Origin: DASSQJ01 sp963726295
GTDB lineage: Bacteria; Actinomycetota; Actinomycetes; Actinomycetales; Dermatophilaceae
Reading direction: 5' to 3'
Length of the DNA stretch: 64,000 bases
Assembly: GCA_963726295.1 (NCBI GenBank)
Contig: CAVSBW010000009.1
Location: 12,896 to 76,895 of the forward strand
Shown: positions 27,761 to 35,880 of the stretch, one piece after another
How positions within the stretch are numbered: position 1 is the first letter of the stretch
How the letters are laid out: the number at the start of each line of letters is the position of its first letter
Translations under genes and position numbers: made by a program
The notes under the pieces: generated by a model
Seen by the model: the letters and a program-made list of their open reading frames with translations, nothing else
The model's database searches: none
What the model was told of the DNA's origin: nothing

Positions 27761-28449
27761 CGTGCCGTCGCCGGCGCCCTGACGTCGGACTCGATCGCGA
27801 GCCGGTCGAAGAACGCCGTCCAGAGCCGCCACATCTCGTCCGCGGCCTTGAGCACCGTCTCCTCCTGCTGCTCGGAGAACTCGGAGGTCAGGGCGTTCTT
27901 GGCCTGCTCGACGTGGTCCGGCTCCTGTCGGAGGTGGATCGCGACCCACTCGTTGTCCTCGACCTCCGTGGCGCGGGCCACGGCCTTCCCGATGCTCGAC
28001 ACCATGAGCAGGTCCGTGGTCTCGGTCGCGAAGATCGAGCCGAGGGCGGTCTCCCGGGTGTCCGTGGACACCCGGTACCCCTCGACGAGTGCGGCGGTCT
28101 CCGGGTAGGGCTCCGCGGTGCGGATCTGCTCCGGGTCGAACCCGCACCGGGCCATGGAGTCGAGGTAGATCACCTCGTGGGCCCGGCCGACGTTCCCACC
28201 GCCCGCCTCCTGGTTCAGGATCCGTGAGATCGCGCTCTGGGAGGCGATGTCGGGGAGTACCGCGATGGAGCGGGCGAGGAAGGTCGGGAAGTAGTGCAGC
28301 GGGTGCCACCACTGGTCGATGAGCACCGACGCCTGTTCCTTCGAGAGGTCGATGCTGTCGACGGAGTCGAAGAACCGGTGGTTGCAGAACTCGGTGAAGA
28401 CCGGGCTCGTGGCGAGCCGCTCGTCGAACGACACGTTTGTGGTTGACAT
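27757..28449 (-). CDS. Haem-oxygenase-like diiron oxidase (HDO superfamily)
   Basis: A 230-residue all-helical protein of the iron-containing redox / HDO type (relatives include UndA, BesC and SznF). The ligand pattern is visible: an Glu in NQEAGGG followed by GRAHE, then WVAIHLRQEPDHVEQ, matching the H-x3-D-x2-H-like third core helix. Such enzymes use a diiron centre and O2 for C-C cleavage, N-oxygenation or desaturation of amino or fatty acids. A strong RBS (AGGAG) precedes the ATG. The neighbour 33 bp upstream is a halogenase-like Fe/2OG enzyme; in the beta-ethynylserine pathway an HDO (BesC) also acts after a halogenase (BesD), which makes tandem chemistry plausible here. Confidence 0.85.
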   Translation of the reverse strand: MSTTNVSFDERLATSPVFTEFCNHRFFDSVDSIDLSKEQASVLIDQWWHPLHYFPTFLARSIAVLPDIASQSAISRILNQEAGGGNVGRAHEVIYLDSMARCGFDPEQIRTAEPYPETAALVEGYRVSTDTRETALGSIFATETTDLLMVSSIGKAVARATEVEDNEWVAIHLRQEPDHVEQAKNALTSEFSEQQEETVLKAADEMWRLWTAFFDRLAIESDVRAPATAR

Positions 28450-28482
28450 CTTTCGCTCCTTCGGATGGGCGGGTGGTTCCGG

Positions 28483-29373
28483 TCAGGTTGACGGGGAGGA
28501 CACGGGGCTGAAGGGCACACCCCAGGCGTTCTCGGTGCGCATCCGGTTGTGCCCGTGGGCGTCCTCACCGGCGACGAGCACGCAGCCGTGCCGGTCGAGG
28601 TCAAAGTGGTGCCCGAACTCGTCGAACTCCGTCATGCCCCCGTACACGCGCACGTGGGTGGGCACGGTGCGGATCGCGTAGCCCATGCGCTGGCGGTTGC
28701 TCGTGTTCGGGTTCGAGCCGTGGATCGTGCGCGCCGTGAAGATGATGAACTGGCCCGGGCGCATCTCGACGTGGTCGACATGCTCGTCGTCGGGGTCCCA
28801 GTCCGGGTCGATCTTGATGTCCTCGTAGTTGTAGCCGAAGAAGGCGTTGTCCCGTGCCCGACCATTCCAGCTCATCCGCGCATGCTCGTCGTAGCGCCAC
28901 TGGCGGTGGCTGCCCGGGATGAGCCTCATGCAGCCGTTCTCCCGAGTGGCCTCCGTGAACGCCACCCAGCAGGTGAGCTCCATCGGGGTCTCCGGAGACT
29001 GCTCGGTCGCCTCGAGCATCCCCTCGCTCGTCTCGCCGATGGCGTAGGTCTCGACCTGGTGCCACCCGGTTCCGGAGTCACCCGGGTTCTTCGGGAAGAA
29101 CTCGGTGCGCCAGCAGACGATGTCGTCCCCGATCAGGGCCTGCATGCGGCGGACGATCTCCGGCTGGGTGATCAGCTCACCGAGTCCCGTGACGTCGAGG
29201 TGACGGTCGTAGTTCATCGGGTTGTCGAAGACCTTCGCCTCGTCGTTGGTCGGGTCGAGAAGGGCCTTGCGCTGCACCTTCCACCACGCAGTCATCTCCT
29301 CCGGCTCCCAGAGCGTGAAGGGTCCGATGTAGCCGCGCTCCGCGAAGGTGCGGCGGTCTGCGTCAAGATCCAT
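28483..29373 (-). CDS. Fe(II)/2OG halogenase-like enzyme with HxV metal site
   Basis: A 296-residue PhyH-superfamily enzyme of the chlorinating subgroup; it aligns along its length with the SyrB2-like protein at 38578. The first metal motif is WHQVETY (His105, Val107). In hydroxylases the third residue is Asp/Glu; in SyrB2-type halogenases it is Ala or Gly, leaving room for chloride. The distal His218 is in TIHGSN, followed by RMGYAIR, which contains the 2OG-binding Arg. A non-carboxylate at 107 argues for halogenation, but Val is bulkier than usual. The ATG at 29373 overlaps the end of the A-T-TE gene by 11 bp, so the substrate is probably the aminoacyl group on that T domain. An ectoine-hydroxylase-type role is unlikely without the Asp. 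Confidence 0.85.
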   Translation of the reverse strand: MDLDADRRTFAERGYIGPFTLWEPEEMTAWWKVQRKALLDPTNDEAKVFDNPMNYDRHLDVTGLGELITQPEIVRRMQALIGDDIVCWRTEFFPKNPGDSGTGWHQVETYAIGETSEGMLEATEQSPETPMELTCWVAFTEATRENGCMRLIPGSHRQWRYDEHARMSWNGRARDNAFFGYNYEDIKIDPDWDPDDEHVDHVEMRPGQFIIFTARTIHGSNPNTSNRQRMGYAIRTVPTHVRVYGGMTEFDEFGHHFDLDRHGCVLVAGEDAHGHNRMRTENAWGVPFSPVSSPST

Positions 29374-31978
29374 CGAGGGCACCCGCTGTCTCCGTTCCTG
29401 AGTTTTCGAGGGCCGCATCGAGACGGGCCGCGAGGTCCGCCACGTCGGGCTCGTGCATGACGCTGTGGTGGTCCCCGGCGACGGGGACGGTCGTGAACGG
29501 CCCGGTGCAGAGGCCGCGCAGTGCCTCGGCCAACCGGGCCTGCCGGCCGGGGTCGGACCCGGCCGGCTGGAAGAGGGTGACCGGCCCGCCGTAGGGCCGG
29601 GGCGTGTAGCGCATCGCCGCGTCCATGCAGGCCCGGGCCCGGAGGAGCACGGTGCGCAGGTAGTCCGTCGGCGTCCCTCCGGTGAGCGGGGCGCCCATGA
29701 GCTGGGTCCACACCCGGCCGCTCGTGAGCTCGACGACGTCGTCGGGAGAGCAGGTCGGGTCGTCCAGCCGCGACAGGACGCCGTCGAGCATCTCCCGGAA
29801 GGGCGTCTCCGCCATGGGCAGCCCGGTCAGCGGGTCGACCAGGGGATTCGCGTCGACCATCCCCAGCAGGTCCACGGTCACCCCGGCGTCCCGGAGCTGT
29901 CGGGCGACCTCGTAGGCGAGGACCCCCCCGAACGACCAGCCCGCAAGGAGGTACGGCCCGTCGGGCCGCGCGGCCCGCAGCTGCTCGACGTGGGTACGGG
30001 CCAGCTCCTCGAGCGAGGTGCCTCGCGGGACGGGCCCGGTCCGGGCGACCCCGAGCAACCGGTACGGGGCGCGTGACGCGCGGGCGAGCGCACGGTAGGC
30101 GATCGGCTCCCCGCCGAGCGGGTGCAGCAGGTGGAGGCTGCGGACGGACGGTCCAGGCCGCAGTGTCATGACTGCTGAGCACCTGGCCCGCCCCTCGGCG
30201 CGGGCGCCCTGCTCCGCGAGGGCGCCGACGAGCCCGGAGACGGTGCTGTCGTCGAGGAAGACCGAGAGCCCGAGCGTGCTGCCGAGTTCCTGGGCCATCT
30301 CCGCGACCACCCACGTGGCGAGCAGCGAGTCCCCGCCGATGTCGAAGAAGTCGTCGTGGGCGTCGAACTCGTCGTGCCCGAGGACCCGGCGCCAGATGGC
30401 GGTGACGGTGTCGGCCAGAGACGTGCCGGCCCCGGACGGTCCGGCCTCCGGCAGCTCCAGGGCAGCCAGGGCCTGCGCGTCCACCTTGCCGGAGGAGGTG
30501 CGTGGCAACGAGTCGACAAGGACGAACCGCGCGGGCACCAGGTGCTCCGGTACGAGCCCGCGCAGGTGGTCGACCAGCTCGCGGTGGGGGGCCGGGCCCC
30601 GCGTCTGGAGGTAGCCGACGAGGCCCGGCACTCCCGGGGCGAGGTCGCGCAGCCCGACCGCGGCCGCCTCGACCTGAGGATGGTGTAGTAGGGCACCCTC
30701 GACCTCCGCGGGCTCCACCCGGAACCCGCGGACCTTGAGCTGTCGGTCGTCACGGCCGAGGAACTCCAGGCCCTGCGATCCCGCGCGGACGAGGTCACCG
30801 GTCCGGTAGAGCCGTGTCCCGCTCCCCGTGGGATCGGCGACGAAGCGTGTGGCGGTCTGCGCCGCGTCGCCCACGTAGCCGCGGGCCAGACCGGAGCCTC
30901 CGAGGTAGAGCTCGCCGACCTCGCCGTCACCGACCGCCGCCATCCGCTCGTCGAGCACGGCGCACGTGACCCCGGCCACGGGTGCCCCGATCGGCGGCGC
31001 CGCAGGCCACTCCCCCGTCCCGCCGGCGAGGGTGAAGCGCGTCGCGAGGTGGGCCTCGGTCGGTCCGTAGTGGTTGTCGAGGCGACATTGCGGGAGGGCG
31101 CCGAACAGTGCCCGGATCGCGGGTGTCGCGACGAGGCGCTCACCGGCGGTCACGACGTGGCGCAGCGACGACGGCCACAGGGCGCGGCGCCGAGCGGCGG
31201 CGGCGAGGAGCTGCAGCGCGACGTACGGCAGGAAGAGGCGTTCGGCGTGCTGATCGACGACGAGGTCGAGGAGGGCGTCCGGGTCGCGACGGACCCGCTC
31301 CGGGGCGAGCACGAGGGTTCCGCCGGTGGACACGGTGGAGAGCACCTCCTGGAACGTCACGTCGAACGAGGTCGCTGTGAACTGCACGGTGCGCAGCCCG
31401 CGCGGCCCGTCCGCGACCTGCCAGCCGATGAGCCGGTCGAGGCCCCGATGGGTCATGCCGACCGCCTTCGGCCGGCCGGTCGACCCCGAGGTGTGCAGCA
31501 CGTAGGCCAGCGAGTCGGGGGCGGGAGGCGCCGGGTGGTCCGGGCCCGCGACATCGGGTCCCCGCGGGTCGACCACCTGCGCGGCGGCCACCGGGGCCTC
31601 GCCGCCGCCGACCACCACGCGGACGCCGAGCCGCTCCAGGGCGGCGGCCGTCCGCTCGGGGGGAGCGCCCTCGTCGATCGGGCAGTAGGCGCCCCCGGCG
31701 AGGAGAATGCCGAGCATCGCGACGACGCCGTCGACGGAACGGTCCGACACGGCGGCCACGACCTCGTCCTGCGACACCCCGGCCGTCCGCAGGCGTGCGG
31801 CCAGGCCTTCGACCCGCCGGAGGAGCTCGCCGTAGGTGGCCGGCCGCCCGGGGGCCGTCGGGTCGACGACGGCGGGCTCGTCGGGATGGGTCCGGGCATG
31901 CTCGGTGAGGGCGGCGTGCCAGGACCAACCCGGGGCGGGGGCCCCCGTGGGGGGGGTCATGGTCTGGGTCACTGTCAT
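29363..31978 (-). CDS. Stand-alone NRPS A-T-TE, Pro-like pocket
   Basis: An 871-residue protein with no C domain. A (about 15-500, TSGSTGRPKA at 163, YGPTEAH at 304, SGKVD at 496); T with Ser551 in DIGGDSLL; TE (about 605-860) with GWSFGG, Ser682, and a C-terminal GDHHSVMHEP His. Pocket residues read DVQFVAHLAK, close to published proline codes (DVQ-x-IAHVVK type), so Pro or a Pro-like ring amino acid is the best guess. A-T-TE proteins typically load a free amino acid, hold it while tailoring enzymes modify it, then release it. The halogenase-like, diiron, desaturase and PhzF genes that follow are obvious tailoring candidates. The start is ATG 31978; a second ATG 18 bp inside is possible. Confidence 0.93.
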   Translation of the reverse strand: MTVTQTMTPPTGAPAPGWSWHAALTEHARTHPDEPAVVDPTAPGRPATYGELLRRVEGLAARLRTAGVSQDEVVAAVSDRSVDGVVAMLGILLAGGAYCPIDEGAPPERTAAALERLGVRVVVGGGEAPVAAAQVVDPRGPDVAGPDHPAPPAPDSLAYVLHTSGSTGRPKAVGMTHRGLDRLIGWQVADGPRGLRTVQFTATSFDVTFQEVLSTVSTGGTLVLAPERVRRDPDALLDLVVDQHAERLFLPYVALQLLAAAARRRALWPSSLRHVVTAGERLVATPAIRALFGALPQCRLDNHYGPTEAHLATRFTLAGGTGEWPAAPPIGAPVAGVTCAVLDERMAAVGDGEVGELYLGGSGLARGYVGDAAQTATRFVADPTGSGTRLYRTGDLVRAGSQGLEFLGRDDRQLKVRGFRVEPAEVEGALLHHPQVEAAAVGLRDLAPGVPGLVGYLQTRGPAPHRELVDHLRGLVPEHLVPARFVLVDSLPRTSSGKVDAQALAALELPEAGPSGAGTSLADTVTAIWRRVLGHDEFDAHDDFFDIGGDSLLATWVVAEMAQELGSTLGLSVFLDDSTVSGLVGALAEQGARAEGRARCSAVMTLRPGPSVRSLHLLHPLGGEPIAYRALARASRAPYRLLGVARTGPVPRGTSLEELARTHVEQLRAARPDGPYLLAGWSFGGVLAYEVARQLRDAGVTVDLLGMVDANPLVDPLTGLPMAETPFREMLDGVLSRLDDPTCSPDDVVELTSGRVWTQLMGAPLTGGTPTDYLRTVLLRARACMDAAMRYTPRPYGGPVTLFQPAGSDPGRQARLAEALRGLCTGPFTTVPVAGDHHSVMHEPDVADLAARLDAALENSGTETAGALDGS

Positions 31979-32085
31979 CCCTCGGCCGTCGGAGGCTCGT
32001 GTCTGCTGTCGGCGGGACCGCGCCACACGGTGTGCGACAACCAGGTCCGCGACCCACAGTAGGAGCGGCCGCCCCCGGGCCGTCG

Positions 32086-32093
32086 TCACGTGA
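32086..32093. promoter_or_regulatory. TCACGTGA palindrome, shared with 8009-8016
   Basis: Second copy of the eight-base palindrome, again within GTCACGTGAA and again in a divergent promoter region. Its function is unknown; the shared ten-base word suggests a common regulator. Confidence 0.4.
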
Positions 32094-32126
32094 ATCGGCC
32101 ACGGCACGACGGAGCACGCCGACCCT

Positions 32127-32144
32127 GTCCGGCGTATCGGGGAC
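32127..32144 (+). promoter_or_regulatory. Candidate pathway operator, GTCC-N10-GGAC
   Basis: GTCCGGCGTATCGGGGAC, embedded in a longer inverted repeat CCTGTCC/GGACAGG (32124-32147). It belongs to the 18-bp family seen at 8038, 46281, 50359 and 50522. Counting 23 nt downstream on the plus strand gives TTGACT (32168-32173), a poorer -10 match than at the other sites. The plus gene starts at 32213 with its own RBS, so this transcript would have a leader of about 30 nt. Confidence 0.5.
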
Positions 32145-32212
32145 AGGACCCCGCGGACACGAACCCCTTGACTTGGGGCCCTAGCTCTCGGACACCCAGC
32201 AGGGAAGACGCC

Positions 32213-32755
32213 ATGGACACGCTCACCGCTCGCCCGACCGCGCCGGCCGAACCGGACTGCATCGGTCCGATCGCCATCGCACCACGGCTCGCCCACGAGC
32301 TCGAGGTGCTCGCCGCCGGCGCGGCCGCCGACGACCTCGCCCCGTTCGTGGTCTGCGCATCCGAGTTGTTGCTGCGCTGGTCGCGGGGCGGCACGCCGAG
32401 GTGTGCCCGCGTGATCCGGGGCCGTCACGAGGCGTTCGCACATCCCGTCGCCCCGACGGGGACGACCCCGGACCGGGCCCACCTGAGCTTCCGGGACGCT
32501 CTGGTCCACCTGGCCGCCCGGCCGGCCGAGGAGGTGGACCCGGCAGACCTGGCCGATGTCACGATCCTCATCTCCTCCGACGGTGAGCGGATGTACCTCG
32601 AGCGCACGACCACCGGGGCCGGTGGCCCCTGCCTCGGGTCTTGGGCCGACACCTACCTCGGCCTGCTCGGCACCCTCGCGGAACGTCCGGACGCCCCCCA
32701 GATCACCCGCCCCGGCACCCCAGGGGACGGCGTGACGGTGTTGGCGGCCTCGTGA
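32213..32755 (+). CDS. Free half-condensation-domain protein
   Basis: A 180-residue protein without a recognised catalytic motif. Its layout (an Ala/Leu-rich helix ending LLRWSRG, then SDGERMYLE and the helix TYLGLLGTLAE) resembles the C-terminal lobe of an NRPS condensation domain, and it parallels the N-terminal 210 residues of the NRPS at 21364. Its last bases overlap the start of an A-T-C NRPS that lacks an N-terminal C domain (GTGA), so it occupies, as a separate polypeptide, the place the half-C region has in the fused protein. It may be a structural platform for the following A domain. Weak similarity judged by eye; a hypothetical protein is the fallback. Confidence 0.6.
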   Translation: MDTLTARPTAPAEPDCIGPIAIAPRLAHELEVLAAGAAADDLAPFVVCASELLLRWSRGGTPRCARVIRGRHEAFAHPVAPTGTTPDRAHLSFRDALVHLAARPAEEVDPADLADVTILISSDGERMYLERTTTGAGGPCLGSWADTYLGLLGTLAERPDAPQITRPGTPGDGVTVLAAS

Positions 32756-35700
32756 CGGCGACGCGTACCGACCCCGACGTCACGGTGACGGTGGGCTCCG
32801 CCGACGGTGGTCCGGAGGAGGACCGGACCGTCCCCGGGCTCATCCTGGCCCGGGCCCGCCGACGGCCCCGTGCCGTCGCCGTCGAGGCGGTGGACGGACG
32901 CCTCACCTACGGCTCGCTCGTCGACCGCGCGGGGGCGGTCGCTCGCCACCTCCGAGCCCTGGGGATCTCGGGCGGTGACGTCGTCGCCGTGGATGTCGAG
33001 CGCACCATCGACCTCGTGCCCGCACTGCTCGGCGTGCAGCTGAGCGGGGCCGCCTACCTTCCCCTGGACCCCGGCCACCCGAGGGAGCGGGTCGAGAGCA
33101 TCCTGGCCGACACGAGGACGGCCGTGCTGCTCACGGACGACGCCCACCGCTCGCCCCCGGGGGCCGGACGCACGGTCCCGATGTCGCAGATCCACCCCGC
33201 GGAAGGGACCGACGGCCTCGGCGCGTCCCCGGACGCAGCGGCCTACGTCATCCACACCTCGGGGTCGACCGGCCGTCCGAAGGGCGTCATGGTCGGCCAC
33301 CGGGCCCTGACCAACCTCATCCTGTCCCTGCGTGACCTGTTCGGGCTCCCGGAGGACTGCGTGCTGCCCGCCGTGACGACGGTCTCCTTCGACATCGCCG
33401 GGCTCGAGCTGTTCCTCCCCCTGACCGGAGGCGGAACCGTCGTCCTCGGCGAACCCGCCGATGCCCGTGACCCGCACCGCCTCACGGCCCTTGTCGAGCG
33501 GGCTGGGGCCTCGGTGCTCCAGGCCACCCCCACCTCCTGGCGCCTGCTCCTCGCGGCCGGCTGGCAGCCGCCGCCGGGCTTCACTGTCCTCTGCGGTGGG
33601 GAGCGGCTCCCCTCCGACGTCGCCGACGACCTCCTCACCGACGCCACGGTCCTGTGGGACCTGTACGGACCGACCGAGACGACGATCTGGTCCGCCGTCA
33701 CCCGGTACGAGAGGGGCACCACCCCACGGTTCCATCCCGTACGCGGAACCTCCCTCGTCGTGCTCGACGGCGCGCTGGACCCGGTCCCCGACGGCTCCCC
33801 CGGGGAGCTCTACATCGGGGGCCCCGGACTGGCCGAGGGCTACCTCGGCCGGCCCGGCGCCACCGCCGGCCGCTTCATCGCGCACCCGTGGTCCCACGGC
33901 GCGCGGTTGTACCGCACGGGTGACCTCGCACGGCGGCTCCCCGACGGCCGCACCGAGATCCTCGGACGGACCGACGACCAGGTGAAGATCCGCGGCTTCC
34001 GCGTGGAGCCGGGAGAGATCGAGGCCGCTCTGGTGCGGCACCCGGGGGTGGCCTCCGCCGCGGTGGCGGCCGAGCAGACGGACCACGGGGCCCGGCTCGT
34101 CGCGCACGTTTGCGCGTCCGACCCCGCCGATCACCCGGACGAGGGCACGCTGCGCCGCCACCTGGGGCAGCGCCTCCCGGAGTACATGGTGCCCGCAGAG
34201 TTCCGCGCCGTCGAACGGCTGCCGACCACCCCCAATGGGAAGCTCGACCGGGCGGCCCTCGCCGCCCCGGATGGCCGGCGCTCCGGCGCGCCGGTGGCGG
34301 CCCCGCGCTCCCCCGCGTCCGCCCCGCCCGCCGCGGACGACAAGGGGTCACCGGGACCGGGCAGCGAGGTCGTCGTCGCCCGGGTCCTGGCGGAGGCCCT
34401 GGACCGCGACCACGTCGGCGTGCACGACGACTTCTTCTCGCTCGGTGGCGACTCGCTGCGCGCGGTGCAGGCGATCCTCCGGCTCAACGCCGAGCTGGGA
34501 ACCGAGCTGCCGGTCAACACGCTCTTCGAGATGCGCACCGGGTACGGGCTCGCGCGCCTCGTCGACGGCGACATCGTCCCCGAGCCGACGCTGGAGGCCC
34601 TCCCGAAGGCCCAGCCGCACCAGCTCTCGGCGGCCCAGTGGCGGCTGTTGCTGCACCAGACGCACGCCCCGGAGAGCGTCCTGCACAACCGGGCCCTCGC
34701 GCTCCGGGTACCGGACGACGTCGACGTCGACGCCGTGCGGGACGCCGTCGACGGCCTCGTGGCCCGGCACGGGACGTTGCGGACCCGCTATGTGGTGGAC
34801 GCGGCCGGCCTGCCGCGCCCGGTCCTCGAGGAACCCGGCCGGACGCCGGTGACGCTCGTGGACGCCGACCCGGCCGCCACACTCGCTGACGAGCTGTCGC
34901 GCCCCTTCGACCTCGCTGGGTCGGTGCCGGTCCGCGCGCGGGTGGTCCGAGGGCCCGACGGCGGGAGCTACGTCGTGCTCACCGTCCACGAGATTGCTGC
35001 AGACCACCGCTCGCGGGCCCTCCTCGTGCGACAGCTGCGGGCCGCTTTCCGTGGCCATCCGGTCCCCGACCCGCCCTTCGACTACGTGGACTATGCCGCG
35101 TGGCAGCGCGAGCTGGCGGGCGGGCCGAACACGCAACGTCACCTGGACTACTGGCGCGCCACGCTCGCCGGGCTCGACCCTGCCGACCTGCGGACCGACC
35201 GGCCGCGCCCGTCGCGACGCGTCCGCAGCGCCGGCGCCGTGCGCTTCTCCCTCCCGCGCGAGGTCGTGGCCGGGACCCACGACCTCGCCGCCGACCATGA
35301 CGCGCCCCTGGCGGTCGGTCTCCTCGCCGGGCTCGTCGCGGTGCTCGACCGGTACACGACCGGCTCGGACGTCACCGTCGGGGTCCACACCGACGGGGCC
35401 GAGCACCCGGACCTCGAGCAGATGGTCGGGGCGTTCGAGAGCACGGTGCCGCTGAGGGTCCGGACGGCCGACGCCGACGCCCCCGGGCAGCTGCTCGGCC
35501 GGGTGCGGGAGGCGGCGATCAGTGCGCTCGGTCACGCCAGCCCGCCGCTGGAGGACGTCGTCTCGGCAACGGTCGGCTGCGTCGCACCGTCCGCGCCCGG
35601 CCGGAATCCCCTCTTCGACGTCTCCTTCGCACTCCGTGCCCCCACGGGGCTCAGCGACCTCGACGTCCCGCCGTGCGCCGAGGCCGCGGTCGACCTGCAC

Positions 35701-35880
35701 TGCGAGCTGACCGAGCTGCCTGACGGCGGCGTCGACGGCCATTTCCACTACGCCAAGGCCCTCTTCGACGAGACGACGGTGCGCGGCATGGCCGACGAGA
35801 TGGTCCGCCACCTGACCCGCGTCGCGGCCGAGCACCGTCCTCCCCCCGCCCCGTTCGACCCGACAAGGAGATCATCGTGA
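32752..35880 (+). CDS. NRPS A-T-C*, predicted Gly
   Basis: A 1,042-residue NRPS starting at GTG 32752. A (about 25-515, HTSGSTGRPKGV, YGPTETT, NGKLDR), T with Ser568 in SLGGDSLR, and a C-terminal C-type domain (about 615-1035). Pocket residues read DILQLGLIWK, the classic glycine code. The C domain has HEIAADH at 746 where HHxxxDG is expected: the catalytic second His is Glu. The domain may be non-condensing, or act as a partner-binding domain. Coupled upstream to the half-C gene and downstream to the exporter (GTGA, with AAGGAG before it). Module order (A first, C last) needs an upstream donor that docks in trans. Confidence 0.94.
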   Translation: MTATRTDPDVTVTVGSADGGPEEDRTVPGLILARARRRPRAVAVEAVDGRLTYGSLVDRAGAVARHLRALGISGGDVVAVDVERTIDLVPALLGVQLSGAAYLPLDPGHPRERVESILADTRTAVLLTDDAHRSPPGAGRTVPMSQIHPAEGTDGLGASPDAAAYVIHTSGSTGRPKGVMVGHRALTNLILSLRDLFGLPEDCVLPAVTTVSFDIAGLELFLPLTGGGTVVLGEPADARDPHRLTALVERAGASVLQATPTSWRLLLAAGWQPPPGFTVLCGGERLPSDVADDLLTDATVLWDLYGPTETTIWSAVTRYERGTTPRFHPVRGTSLVVLDGALDPVPDGSPGELYIGGPGLAEGYLGRPGATAGRFIAHPWSHGARLYRTGDLARRLPDGRTEILGRTDDQVKIRGFRVEPGEIEAALVRHPGVASAAVAAEQTDHGARLVAHVCASDPADHPDEGTLRRHLGQRLPEYMVPAEFRAVERLPTTPNGKLDRAALAAPDGRRSGAPVAAPRSPASAPPAADDKGSPGPGSEVVVARVLAEALDRDHVGVHDDFFSLGGDSLRAVQAILRLNAELGTELPVNTLFEMRTGYGLARLVDGDIVPEPTLEALPKAQPHQLSAAQWRLLLHQTHAPESVLHNRALALRVPDDVDVDAVRDAVDGLVARHGTLRTRYVVDAAGLPRPVLEEPGRTPVTLVDADPAATLADELSRPFDLAGSVPVRARVVRGPDGGSYVVLTVHEIAADHRSRALLVRQLRAAFRGHPVPDPPFDYVDYAAWQRELAGGPNTQRHLDYWRATLAGLDPADLRTDRPRPSRRVRSAGAVRFSLPREVVAGTHDLAADHDAPLAVGLLAGLVAVLDRYTTGSDVTVGVHTDGAEHPDLEQMVGAFESTVPLRVRTADADAPGQLLGRVREAAISALGHASPPLEDVVSATVGCVAPSAPGRNPLFDVSFALRAPTGLSDLDVPPCAEAAVDLHCELTELPDGGVDGHFHYAKALFDETTVRGMADEMVRHLTRVAAEHRPPPAPFDPTRRSS

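Larger units (their letters stand above)
31979..32212. promoter_or_regulatory. Divergent promoter region, A-T-TE operon versus half-C operon
   Basis: A 234-bp intergenic region. It contains GTCACGTGAA (32085-32094), identical to the word at 8008-8017; the operator-like palindrome at 32127-32144; and a CCCC-N7-GGGG inverted repeat around 32164-32178. A ribosome-binding site (AGGGAAG) lies just before the ATG at 32213. This region probably drives both flanking operons. Confidence 0.65.

Noticed and set aside
28483..29373. Ectoine-hydroxylase (EctD) or ordinary PhyH hydroxylase
   Set aside because: The HxD carboxylate ligand is absent (HQV), and the whole sequence parallels the SyrB2-like protein.
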